Positions 10,463 to 21,060 of a DNA stretch of 64,000 nucleotides are shown one piece after another; the stretch's first letter is position 1; the number at the start of each line of letters is the position of its first letter. The notes beneath the pieces are model-generated. The model was given only the letters and a program-made list of their open reading frames with translations, was not told the origin of the DNA and searched no databases. The translations under genes were made by a program, and so were the position numbers. The stretch comes from Platycarya strobilacea (lineage: Eukaryota; Streptophyta; Magnoliopsida; Fagales; Juglandaceae). Where the stretch lies: contig CM072550.1 in the NCBI GenBank assembly GCA_036898215.1, positions 29,580,905 to 29,644,904 of the forward strand. Direction: 5' to 3'.

Positions 10463-11452
10463 TATATACTGGCCGAAATCAATGAAGGAATCTGCAGGGC
10501 TCACACGGGGTCTAAAACATTAAGAGATGCCCGAAATGTCAAGAGTATAGCCCAGCGTTGCATTCCCCGTCGGAGGAACTCACTTCAATAACATCCCCCT
10601 GGCCCTTCGATCAATGGGGACTAGATCTTATAGGACCATTCCCAGTAGGGAGGGGTGGAACTAAATTCATTATAGTGGTAGTGGATTATTTTACGAAGTG
10701 GGTAGAGGCCGAAGCCCTTATCAGCATCACTTCTCAAGCCATCACAAAATTCTTATGGAAATCAATTGTTTGCCGGTTCGGGATACCTCAGAGCTTTATA
10801 TCAGATAACGGAAAGCAGTTCGATTGGAGTCATTACCGAGAATGGTGCTCCGAGTTGAAGATCAAAGTAAAGTACTCTTCTCTCGGCCACCCGCAGGCTA
10901 ACGGGCAAGCCGAGGCAACCAACAAAACCATCCTCAATGCGCTGAATAAAAGACTCGGAATGCACAAAGGGGCTTGGGCCGATGAGCTTCCAGGAGTCCT
11001 ATGGGCATATCGCACAACAGTCCGAACCCCCATTGGTGAAACACCGTTTGCCCTAACATATGGCTGCAAGGCAGTAATTCCAGTCGAAGTCGGGATGCCT
11101 ACGCTACGAATCCAGCACTATGACACTGCTACCAATGATGCCAAGATGATGGAACGCTTAGACTCCTTAGAGGAGCACAGGGAAGAGGCCGGTATCCGAC
11201 TTGCCAAAAACAAACACAAGACGGAACAATACTTCAACAAAAGAGTAAAGCCGCGCAACTTCAAAGTCGGGGACTTAGTGCTAAGACAAACGGGCATTAC
11301 GACTCCAGCACAAGGAAAACTAGGACCAAAATGGGAAGGGCCTTACATAGTGACGGCAACAAACAGGCCCGGATCTTACCGACTCAAAAATAGCTTTTGA
11401 GCGACCTACCCCACCCTGGAACAGTGAGAGGCTTAAAAGTTACTATGTGTAA
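10463..11452 (+). pseudogene. int: Integrase (Ty3 type), zinc finger partly deleted
   Basis: The N-terminal HHCC finger is damaged. The CRAHTGS half and the RCPKCQ half are both present, but the stretch between them that normally holds GYYWPT is missing. The catalytic core is well preserved: first Asp in WGLDLIGPFP, second in FISDNGKQF, and Glu in GQAEATNK, giving a complete D-D-E triad. The C-terminal GDLVLR and KLGPKWEGPYIV blocks follow. An early TGA at 11398-11400 precedes the expected tail PWNSERLKSYYV, which is readable in a shifted frame to TAA at 11450-11452. No chromodomain is present. Confidence 0.85.
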
Positions 11453-11567
11453 CATTTACTAATGTAATTTACTTCTGCTGATGTAATTTACTTCTTGAAA
11501 TTATTAAGAGCCCGATGTTATTCATATCCAATGCGTTATAAATTATAAAGTTCTCAACAAACACTCG
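11453..11567 (+). other. Start of 3' untranslated region
   Basis: AT-rich spacer between the integrase end and the minisatellite. No gene is seen. Confidence 0.5.
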
Positions 11568-12258
11568 CAATCCCTCTCGGAATCCCGCGGGGTCGGTCTA
11601 CCCACCCACGTGAAGTAAAAGCTCTTGGAATCCCACGGGGTCGGTCTACCCACCCACGCGATGTATCTCTCTCGGAATCCCGCGGGGTCGATCTACCCAC
11701 CCACGCGATGCATCCTCCTCAGAATCCCGCGGGGTCGGTCTACCCACCCACGCGATGTATCCTCCTCGGAATCCCGCGGGGTCGGTCTACCCACCCGCGC
11801 GATGTATCCTCCTCGGAGTCTCGCGGGGTTGGTCTACCCACCCATGCGATGTATCCTTCTCGGATTCCCGCGGGGTCGGTCTACCCACCCACGCGATGTA
11901 TCCTCCTAGGAATCCCGCGGGGTCGGTCTACCCACCCACGCGATGTATCCCTCTCGGAATCCCGCGGGGTCGGTCTACCCACCCACGCGATGCATCCTCC
12001 TCGGAATCCCGTGGGGTCGGTCTACCCACCCATGCGATGTATTCTCCTCGGAATCCCGCGGGGTTGGTCTACCCACCTACGCGATGTATCGTCCTCAGAG
12101 TCCCGCAGGGTTGGTCTACCCACCCACGCGATGTATCCTTCTCGGATTCCCACGGGGTCGGTCTACCCACCCACGCAATGTATCCTCCTCGGAATCCCAC
12201 GGGGTCAGTCTACCCACCCACGCGATGTCTCGGAGTCTCGCGTGGTCGGTCCACCCAC
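11568..12258 (+). repeat. 47-bp minisatellite, about 15 copies
   Basis: Units start CGGAATCCCGCGGGGTCGG, continue with GTCTACCCACCCACGCGATG and end TATCCTCCT. The spacing is 47 bases (for example GGA at 11768 and 11815). I count about 15 copies of the GTCTACCCACCCA core, a few one base short or with substitutions, and the first and last are degenerate. The unit is GC-rich, unlike its AT-rich flanks. It contains no stop in any forward frame, which creates three long overlapping but meaningless ORFs. It lies in the 3' untranslated region of the TAT element. Confidence 0.95.
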
Positions 12259-12468
12259 CCAAAAATTTTGCAATACGCTCGGTAAAATCTTTTCTTAAGT
12301 TTACACTTAACCAAAAATTTCGCAAGGTAAAGACAGATCGACCAAAGCATCTAAAGAAAGATTAAATTCGAATGTCATATATATTCAGTCATACAAACTC
12401 GCTCGAATCAAACTCGAATGTCATGTTCAATTACAAAAAAAAAAAAAAAAACTTATACATCAACCAGG
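12259..12468. other. Spacer with A-tract between minisatellite and antisense ORF
   Basis: No coding signal. An uninterrupted A run of about 15 bases at 12436-12451 is a T run on the strand of the antisense gene, just past its stop. Confidence 0.5.
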
Positions 12469-15163
12469 TCAAGCCTCAGGAGGGGGAGGAGGAGGATTCA
12501 AGTCATCAAAAGGAGGGTAGCCACGCTTCCCGATCTTCTTGACGAATCTCTTCGCAGCCCGGTCTGGACGAAGAGACTTCGGACTTATCTTCTGAGGATC
12601 GAGCTGAGGGTACACCAGAAGCTGGACTCTTATTCAGCAGAGGCCCTCGGCATAACCGTGCCCCCAGGCAGAATTACGAATTGCTACCACTCGAGATATC
12701 TGCTGCTCGAAACCAGCAATCCTCGAATGAGCCTCTTCTAAAGTACTGCGAGCCCCCACAAGCTCGGACTCTCGAGCAGCCCGGATTTCCTCAGACTGTG
12801 CCAGCTCCGCTTCCAAAGCCTCTCGGGCACGCCTCGAACCGGCCAATTCCTCCTCCTGAGCAAATGGAGCCTGGTCGGAAATTGCTAGCTCTTCTTCCCT
12901 CAGTGAAAGAATCCGGGAAGAAGCAGCTAGTTTTGCTGTCCGAGCAGTTAGCTCAGACTGAAGGAGGATCTTGTCCTGCTCAATGGCCGATCTCGCGTCT
13001 ACGAGGTGGGCGTTCCTCCGATGGGCTGTCACTAGCGATTCCCGGGTCGCCTCCAATTCGGCCTGAAGAGAAGAGTTGGCCTTCTCCAGCCTGCTTTTGT
13101 CCGCCCCTAACTCCTCGACCGTCTTGATCAGCCCCCCGCAGGTTTCCTACGACCGCTCGAGCTGGTCCCGCGCCTGCTGCAACTTGTAAAACCCGAACTT
13201 GCAGACAGTTCCGAACTCATTATTGAATTCGGTGAGCTCGGCCAACTCGGAACCCACAGCCCGAGATATCTCCTTGGCGACCTGAACACCAGGAAAAGAA
13301 CTTAGCAACTCGAAAAGAAAAGACCATGCCAAATTCAACTAAGTCTACCACCCAAACCTGAGTCAGTAGAGGCTCTAGCATCAAGGCCACTCGGTCGGAA
13401 GCGTCTATCTTGGCTTGTTCAAAACAAGAGGGCCACTCTGAACCAGCTTCACTGGCTTGATGTCCTCCTTCTGAATCTGACTCGAAGAGCCGACCGAGTA
13501 CCGCGACCCCACTTCGAAACTGAAAAGGAGACGGGGTCGGGGAGGAATTTCCGAATCTGGGGATGGGCGCACATCCTCGAAATGAACCCCCGAGGTCGAC
13601 CCCCTCTCGAAAGTCGGGGGTGGGCGTTCAGGAGATTCATCAGGCTCGACGGCGGGTCGAACGCCCTCGTCTGAGGCCTCTACATGGCTCCCTTCCACGG
13701 GAATGCCAGACCCGCTCGACATCTCGGGGACGGCCTCGTCCCGGTGTTCTTCGTCCGAAGCCTCTTGCTGATCGAGTCCCTCACGGACGCCCTTGGAGTC
13801 GGCCCCACCAAAAACTTCATCTTCCCCCTCGGAAGTATCCGAGTGACGCTCGGAAGATGAAGGAGGGGGGGTGGGCAATTGATTTGCCCTGGCAACTTGC
13901 TCCTCCGACTCCTGTTGAAAGACTTGCACAAAAGGCATGGCCCCCGGAGTCAAGTCGGTGGCACGATCCAAAACCTTCTGAAAGGCACGATCTATCTCCT
14001 CTCCATCTGAGGACTCGACTCCGATCAGATTGGTCGCTTCGATCTGGGCTTCCATGACCAACCTTTTAGCCTCAGCCCTTATTCCCTCAGTCTGCAGGAA
14101 TCGAAACCCGTCCGAGGACGACGATGAGGAGGCCTGCTCGGGACGGCGAACGGGAGAGTCTGTGGGGGCAACACGTTCGTCCAGATTCTCGGTACGTGGA
14201 CCTTCCCCTTCTTCTATTTCTTGGGACGGGCACCACGGCTCGGAGTGGCTTCGCCGGCTTGACTCTTGGTGCGTCTCTCTTTCTCTACCTCCTGATCAGA
14301 GGCCCGCTTGCGAGAGGAGTAGGGGGCTCTTCCGGAACGTTGAAGAAGCTTTGACCCTCGGCATAAGACCGATCTGGCCGGGTCAAAAACTCCTCAATGT
14401 TCTCCTTGGTGAGAAGATTGTCGGACCACAGCCGGTCAGGATCCTCTGCCCCCCAAGAGAGGACCGCCTTCACCCTCTCAGTCTCTTGGGCCGAGAGAGT
14501 AATCTCCATATGTGTCTGAGAGGGGAGGAAGCCCCAATCTTTCTGAACAAGGAAATCATTCCCTTCTCCCTCCGGGAATTCCCACTCCCTGCCCGAGACA
14601 AAGAAAAACCTTTTGTAATAGTCTCGGGCGCTCAAATGTCTCTCTTCCATTCGAATCATTCGGTACTTCGGCTTTACTTGGAAGCCAACAACGTTCCCAT
14701 CCCGACGGAGGAGCCGGTACATCGAAAAAAACTCCCGAGCAGTCAAGTCGGGGTAGGGATCGTTCTTCCCAGACAAAACGATCCGAAACGCCACGTAAGT
14801 GGCCAACAAGATGCGCCACCCATTCTGCATGAGTTGGGCAGAGGCCAGACCCAAGAAATGTAGAACTTCCCGAACAGGCCGGATGAAGGGGAGGCGAAAG
14901 CCCTTCGAAAACATAAGGGATAAAAGGACGACCTTCTGTGCCCTCCCATCGCGCTCACAGGCCCTAACGGCATCCCCCGGGGCCTCCAAAGTGTGTTGCC
15001 AAGAAATGCGATGTTTCTTCTGGAGAATGTCCACGTCAGACGACTGCATTGAGGAAGTCCAGCCGTTACTGGCAAAGAAAGGGCATGGGTCAGAAGAAAC
15101 CATGGGAGCAAGTGGAAAGGAAAGCAACGAGAGAACAGAGAAAGCAAAGAAGAACGAAAGCAA
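12469..15163 (-). pseudogene. Antisense additional ORF (aORF) of the TAT element, frameshifted
   Basis: Read right to left. The N-terminal frame of 292 codons (15163-14285) has conserved-looking blocks such as FLGLASAQLMQNGWR and RDYYKRFFFVSG. After a frameshift near 14290, a Lys/Arg-rich and then acidic, Ser/Pro-rich linker follows (14061-13405). Next come a short helix (13338-13147) and a coiled coil of about 130 residues (13056-12640) rich in Glu, Ala and Arg. The region closes with a proline run and TGA at 12471-12469. Retand and Grande elements carry such an antisense ORF between integrase and 3' LTR, of unknown function. Stops and frameshifts separate the pieces, so this copy is not intact. 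Confidence 0.75.
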
Positions 15164-15230
15164 GAAACAATGGCAGCAGAAAAACAGGGAAGCAAACGAA
15201 GGAGGGAGGACAGTGAGAAGACTTTGGGTA

Positions 15231-15237
15231 ATTTATA
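15231..15237 (-). promoter_or_regulatory. Putative TATA box of the antisense ORF
   Basis: On the minus strand the sequence reads GGGTATAAATTACCC, about 70 bases upstream of the antisense ATG at 15163. With a usual TATA-to-start distance of about 30 bases this leaves a 5' leader of roughly 40 bases. It is the only strong TATA motif I see upstream of this ORF. Confidence 0.5.
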
Positions 15238-15562
15238 CCCAGAAACCAAATTTAAAGCGAACGGGAAACGAAGCAACGCCGGAACCGTCACCTCAGACGT
15301 GACTCTTGGGAACGGAAGGCACGCCCTAAACTGACCAATTAGAGGTAAGAGGCGTGCGCCGAAATGACAAGTCAGTTAATGATGGTCACGCGCGTGCTTG
15401 TCACTATTTAATCGCAGACCACTGACAGTTCAGGAATCGGAACGACGGCACAATTAAATTTTGAACTACATTAAATGCCTGACACAGAATATGACAAATC
15501 ACGATTTGGTATTAATTGATTAGAATTCAAATCGTCCCCCTGAAGTCCTGTCAGTAAGTGAA

Positions 15563-16700
15563 ACAACCACGCGAAGAGGCATCAGCCCGTGGCGAAACCA
15601 ATCTGGGAGAGAATGTGAGCTCCCGACTTCCTGAGGAGAGCGAGGCCTCTGAAGGAGAACGACGCCGGATGCACACCGAGCTAAAGGAGTTGGGGAAGTA
15701 CGCTGAAATGGCAAAACTAATCAACCCGGCAGCAGGGCACCTCTCCTCGCAGGGAAGCATAGGGACGCCCTACAGCGCAGACGTCCTGGTCGTCCCTCTC
15801 CCGCCCAAATTCAAGGTCCCACAAGTAGAACTGTATGATGGGTCTCAGGATCCTGTGGAACACATAGAAGCCTTTAAAGCCCATATCAGCCTACATGGCT
15901 ATCCTGGCGAAGTAGCGTGCCGAGCATTCCCTCTCACACTGAAGGGGATGGCTAGGACATGGATCGGAACCATTCCTTCGGGATCAGTCAGTAGCTTTGA
16001 GACGTTAGCCCGACTCTTCATCACCCAATTCATGGCCAGTAGGAAACGAAGGTGCCCCGCGGCGTACCTATTGACCGTCAAGCAAGGAGAGAAGGAAAGC
16101 CTGAAAGGGTACCTGACCAGGTTCAACAAAGAAAGAATGACCACCGACAACCAGGACGAAAAGATCACCCTAGTGGCCCTCCTGTGTGGCATATGGCCCA
16201 TGAGCCCCTTCATGGCGGAGATAGCCCGCAAAACTCCCACCATTCTGAACGGGTTCATGGATCAGGCTGACGGATTCATCAACGCCGAAGATACGCTCGA
16301 AGCCCTAGTAGCCCCGCGACGAGGAGAGCTCTGACAGCATGATCGAAAAACAACCAATGCCGGGGAAAGTTCCAGCAGGCATCGGGGGGGTAGGAAGTTC
16401 CCAGATGAAACGAGGAGAAGAGACTCCCCACGGGAACACAAACTGTCGTCATAGCCTCAATCCAGCTTGGAGGTGGAAGATCAGAGCCGATCTGAATCGA
16501 GGCGAGAGTCCATTAGAAGAAGAATGGGGGATATGTATTGCGAGTATCACAAGTCTAAGGGCCACAACACTGAAGACTGCCAGGTTTTGAAGAAGACAAA
16601 GGGATGAACAGATGAACGATCAAAGAGATAGAACCCGGTCGAGGACCCCCCGTCGGGAACGAGAGTCAAGCAGACACCGAGGCGAACCCGTATCTAGCCA
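15563..16700 (+). mobile_element. gag: Partial second gag copy of the same TAT family
   Basis: Near-identical by eye to 6427-7563, with scattered substitutions and a three-base deletion in the GDKY region. Both ends are abrupt and lie inside gag. The capsid frame runs to TGA at 16332-16334. The zinc knuckle, in another frame near 16536, reads YCEYHKSKGHNTEDC with all four C-H-H-C ligands, whereas the first copy has lost two. It has no LTR, so it is a recombination product or fragment joined where the 3' LTR of the upstream element should be. Confidence 0.85.
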
Positions 16701-17686
16701 CGGACCGTTTGTGAAACAAATACACCTACCATGTGAATTTTACGAAATTTGGACGCTTAAAATTAACTTCAACGCAGCATTTCTCTTCAATAAGCTACAA
16801 AACCGTAGAAAAAAAAAAAACTCCTTGAGCAAGATGAAGACCTGATGAGTAGTCTGCATTGAAGGTAGATGACTTGTTGAACAAGATGATGACTTGTTGA
16901 ACATGCACGGGAGGCAGATGAGATGAGTTTATATGAGTTTAGTTTATTTTTTAATATTATTATTATTTTTGAATTTGAAAAGGTTGAATTGGAATTTGAA
17001 AAATGTGTATTGAAATTTATGTTTTGTATAAAAAATTAGAAAAATGTAGTGATGAAATGGAGATGAGTTGAGAAAACTCTCCAATCCAAATGGGGCCTTA
17101 GTGAAGATGGGATTTGTTTTAGTTTTAATGGTACTTTGATCTATATAATAGAAAATTTTGTGATTATTTTACTCTCTTTTTAAGTAATGGTAAAAGGAGT
17201 AAGAATAGTTCATATAAAATAGTAGAGATTAGAATTCATGGAAATGACATAATTTAACTGCTTATGATAGATTAAGATAAGGTTACTTATTTGAATTTAA
17301 CTAATGGATAAGCCTTGTGCGTGACTGTTTTCAAAGATGAGAACTTGAACTTGTTAAAATATAATAAAATCTACATTTTCCTATAAGTTTAACCATTTGG
17401 AACAAATAGTGATTTCACATGGCATTAGAGAAGAGGTCTTGAATTTGAATCCTAATTCTACACGTCATTTAATTAAATATTCTACTTATTGGGCCTTATC
17501 AATTAAGGGAAAGTCTGGCTCACAAGTGACGAGAAGTGTTAAGATATAATAAAATCTACTTCTTACTATAAGCTTATACTTTTGAGACAAGTGGTAATTT
17601 TAGAGAACTAATAAAGTTTATATACATTCATGTCTTTGTTTTACAATAAAAAATATATCAACTATTGCCATATATTAGATTGCACT
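16701..17686. other. AT-rich non-coding DNA with a MITE-like end
   Basis: No gene. The stretch around 16915-17100 (GAGATGAGTTGAG and CCAAATGGGGCC) resembles AT-rich sequences at 34790-34980 and 45180-45360. This suggests a dispersed non-autonomous element family. The limits are not clear. Confidence 0.4.
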
Positions 17687-18634
17687 TGTAAAAGTAATTT
17701 GAGTAGGCTAGGATTAGATGAGTATGTATTTAAATTCAAATTAAGGGTGAATATAATTATTAAATAGGACTCTAGGAGTTAATTCGATAAGGATGATGTA
17801 TTTAAACTTGAGTTATCCGATAAGGATAGTATTTTAAATTGTAACTTTTATTCAAGCTTGCTTAAATTATAATATAAGAGTGTACAAGAGTCCTATATTA
17901 GTTTTGAGTCATATAATCAGCTGGAGTGCTAAAGATTCAAGATTCAAATGAACAAATCGAAAATGATTCAAATTCGAAATTATCCAGTTAAAGTGATCCA
18001 GTCTGTGTTGTTAGCAAATTGTCAGTAACGTAACAAATTGGAATTCTGGATAAGTCTAACGGCATACTTCTACTCCAACTCAAGTATTGCACTACTGCAT
18101 TGCCTATAAATAGAGGAGTCGGCTGACGGGTTCATTGAACACTTCAAGAGCACAATAATAAGAGTTGATAGCTTAAAAATCTGAGTAGAACTTCAAGTGA
18201 CGGTGTGAGTAGAAAATACTTTGAGTGAAGGATTTTCCATAAAGTTCATGAAGAGCACACTCCAAGGGTGAGTTGCTGTGTTTGTGTCAACTACTGGAGG
18301 TTCCAGTTAGAAAGCCAAGGATTGGAGAGCATCAAATGTTCTAACTACCTATTGCGGTAGAAGACAAGCAAGTCACATGTCTTGAATAAACGTGTCAAGT
18401 TACAAAAGTTTTGTAAACAGTTTATTTGTAAAACTTCCAATCAATAAAATTGATTTTCCTGGATTTGGTTGCCCCCTTAGGGTTTTATTTTTGAGGAGCT
18501 TTTCAAAGGTTTTCCCTTCGTAGTCAAATATTGTGTTGATTTTATTTAAATATTTTATATTGGTTAGTAATCTATGCTAATAGTGTTGCTTTAACATTCA
18601 TGTGTGTATCCATGGGTACTTGGGTAATTTTAAT
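17687..18634 (+). repeat. 5' LTR of the SIRE-like copia element
   Basis: It aligns with 24479-25393 from TGTAAA through AATAGTGTT (18583-18588 region). TATAAATAG lies at 18105-18113, and AATAAA occurs near 18444. The exact 3' end lies between 18597 (after TTTAACA) and 18634, just before the primer site, because the 3' copy diverges there. Confidence 0.85.
18105..18113 (+). promoter_or_regulatory. TATA box in the copia 5' LTR
   Basis: TATAAATAG, conserved at 24898-24906 in the 3' LTR. It would start the element transcript near 18140. Confidence 0.7.
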
Positions 18635-18646
18635 TGGTATCAGAGC
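18635..18646 (+). promoter_or_regulatory. Primer-binding site, initiator Met-tRNA type
   Basis: TGGTATCAGAGC is the standard plant copia primer-binding sequence complementary to the initiator methionine tRNA 3' end. Confidence 0.9.
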
Positions 18647-18699
18647 ATGGTTCACTCATCTGAGTGTGATCTGTTTCCCTAGTAAACTATAGCGACTCT

Positions 18700-19655
18700 G
18701 TCATATCACCATAATTCAATGGTGATAACTATGCCTACTGGAAGGTAAGGATGAAAGCATTCCTAAACTCGCTTGATAAAAGAGTATGGCTAACTATGGA
18801 GTCAGAACGGACAAGGCCTAAAACACCGATAGAAGAATGGACCTCAGCACAGTTAAGCATTTGTAATTGGAACAACCGAGGTCTTAATACTATCTTCATG
18901 GCAGTTTCTCCTAATGAATTCAAGAGAATCTCCATGTGTGAGAATTCTAAGGATGCTTGGATATTTTGGAAACTACCCATGAAGGGACCAGAATTGTAAA
19001 AAATTCAAGTTACAATTATTAATCTCAAATTTTGAGGAAATAAAATTGCTTGATAATGAGACCTTTAATGAGTTTTATGCTAAAATAAACGATATTTTTA
19101 ATTCTAGGTACAATCTTGGTGAGAAGGTGGAAGAGTCTTAAGTGGTGAGAAAAATCCTAAGATCCATACCTGAAAGGTTTCGACCAAAGGTAACAGCCAT
19201 AAAAGAAAGTAAGGATTCGGATAAAATTCAGGTAGAAGAACTGATAGGTTCTTTGCAAACTTATGAATATACTCTTCCTCAACAAAAAAAAAGGTAAGTC
19301 TGTCGCATTCAAATCTGTTAAGGATGAAAATCAATCTGTTGATGAAGATCTGTGCAATGACGACTTAGCATTAGTAGCCAGAAAGTTAAAAAAATTTATG
19401 TTTAATAAAAATAATTCTGGCATGATGAAAAAAGGCAAAAATTTCACTAAAAAGAATGAATCTGAAAAGTGGAATAAAAATAAAATTGAGCCTAAAGAAA
19501 AAGTACAATATCATGAGTGCTTTGAATTTGGACATATAAGAATGGAATGTCCTATTTTCTATTTGTCTCAGGTTGAATCCAAGAAGGTGGAAGAAGCCTT
19601 ACAGGATAAAAGCCGGGTAAATGCCATGCATGAGGAATTACACAAATTTACTTGA
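18700..19655 (+). pseudogene. gag: Copia gag fused in frame to the RT leader by deletion
   Basis: The N-terminal part shows the copia gag (UBN2-type) signature FNGDNYAYWK, then ENSKDAW, broken by several stops. The last frame (19263-19655) contains the knuckle YHECFEFGHIRMECP, in which the first Cys has become Tyr. Straight after it comes VNAMHEEL, the start of the RT region. Protease and integrase, normally 2 kb or more between these two, are missing, yet the frame is kept across the join. It ends at TGA (19653-19655), where related elements have Arg before NQVW, so CGA-to-TGA is likely. Confidence 0.75.
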
Positions 19656-21060
19656 AATCAAGTATGGGACCTTGTTCCAAGACCTAAAAATCACAACATT
19701 ATTGGTACAAAAATAATCTTCAAAAACAAGTATGATGAACACAAAACCATCATTCGGAACAAGGCCAAGCTAGTAGCACAAGGTTCCACCCAAATTGAAG
19801 GGATTGACTTTGACGAAACCTTTGCACCAATTGTCCGTTTGAAATTTGTTCGCATTCTATTAGCAATTGCTAGCCATTTAAATTTTAAACTTTATCAAAT
19901 AGATGTTAAGAGTATTATTTAAATGGTATAAGAAATGAAATAGTATATGTTGAACAACCAAAATGGTTCACTAATCACTTATTTCCTGATCATGTTTTCA
20001 GGTTAAAGAAAGTATTTTATGGATTAAAGCAAGTTCCTACAGCATGGTATGAAAGACTTACTAAATACTTGCTTGAAAATGATTTCATAAGAAATCAAGC
20101 CGACCAAACAATCTTCCTAAGAAAAACTGGTAAGCATCTACTTATTGCTCAAATTTATGTAAATAACATAGTGTTCGGATCTACTCTTGACAAAATCTCA
20201 CATGACTTTTCAAAAGAAATGAAAATTAAGTTTGAAATGAGTATAATTGGAAAACGAATTTTCTTTCTTGGAATCCAAATTAAACAAACTGAAGAATGAA
20301 TATTTATTTCTCAATCAAAGTATGCCAAAAACCTTGTTAAGAGGTTCAGCATGAGTACTTCGATGAGCACCTCTGTTAAAATATGCTCGGATGTTTCAAT
20401 AAAGAGTATTGATCCCACTTTATATAGAAGCATGATCGATAGTCTCATTTATATTACTGCTAGCAGACCTGGTATTGCATTTGGTGTCAGTGTTTGTGCA
20501 CAATTTCAAGCAAATCCTAAAGAGTCACACCTCACGGTAGTAAAAAGAATCTTAAAAATACTTGAGTGCTACAGTCAACTATGGCATATGGTATTCAAAA
20601 GATTCAACCCTGAATCTAGTTGGCTATTCTGATGCTGACTGGGCAAGAAATGTTGATTACAGAAAAAGCACCACTGGTGGTTGCTTTTATGTTGGCAGCA
20701 ATTTGGTAGCATAGATGAGCAAAAAGCAAAATTTCATCTCTTTGTCTACTGCAAAAGTCAAATACATTACGACTGGCAGTTATTGCACTCAGCTTCTTTG
20801 GATGAAAAAGATGCTTGAGGATTATGGGTTTTCTCAAGATACTATGACGGTCTACTGTGATAATTCTAGTACCATTAGTATCTCGAAAAACCCTACGCAG
20901 CATTCTCAAACCAAGCACATAGACATAAGGCATCACTTTATAAGAGACTTGGTCGAAACTAAGGTTGTGTCACTAGACCATGTTGACACCGAACACTAGT
21001 TGACAGACTTGTTCACCAAACCTTTAGATGGTCTATAGTTTTAGTTTCTTAGGAAGGTCA
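19656..21060 (+). pseudogene. pol: Copia RT and RNase H remnant with dead active site
   Basis: RT blocks run through WDLVPRP, GIDFDETFAPIVRL and LYQIDVKS, with frameshifts near 19915-20050. The catalytic YVDD reads YVNN at 20156-20167 (AAT AAC), so both Asp are changed to Asn. RNase H follows, with a readable SKKQNFISLSTAK-like block near 20715 and the terminal HIDIRHHFIRDLV and LTDLFTKPLDG blocks. TAG at 20997-20999 replaces the usual Gln of TEHQ. The region cannot give active enzyme. Confidence 0.85.

Larger units (their letters stand above)
5538..15560 (+). mobile_element. Ty3/gypsy LTR retrotransposon, TAT (Retand/Grande-type) lineage, lacking its 3' LTR
   Basis: The order is LTR, gag, protease, reverse transcriptase, RNase H, a second RNase H, integrase, minisatellite and a reverse-strand extra ORF. 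The second RNase H between the first and the integrase, and the antisense ORF between integrase and 3' LTR, are hallmarks of the plant TAT lineage. There is no chromodomain. Coding is broken by stops and frameshifts. No second copy of the LTR occurs downstream. Instead the sequence passes at about 15563 into a partial gag copy of the same family, so the element is rearranged and not mobile by itself. Confidence 0.9.

Noticed and set aside
11568..12258. Regular repeats considered as a CRISPR array
   Set aside because: Units are directly adjacent without unique spacers, and the context is a plant retrotransposon.
11625..12365. Three long overlapping forward ORFs of repetitive Pro/Ser/Arg sequence
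   Set aside because: They are frames of the 47-bp minisatellite, whose unit lacks stops and is not a multiple of three. Nothing else indicates coding.
12681..14863. Forward ORFs opposite the antisense ORF (148, 164 and 277 codons)
   Set aside because: They are shadows of the minus-strand coding region, in GC-rich DNA with few stops, and show no domain.
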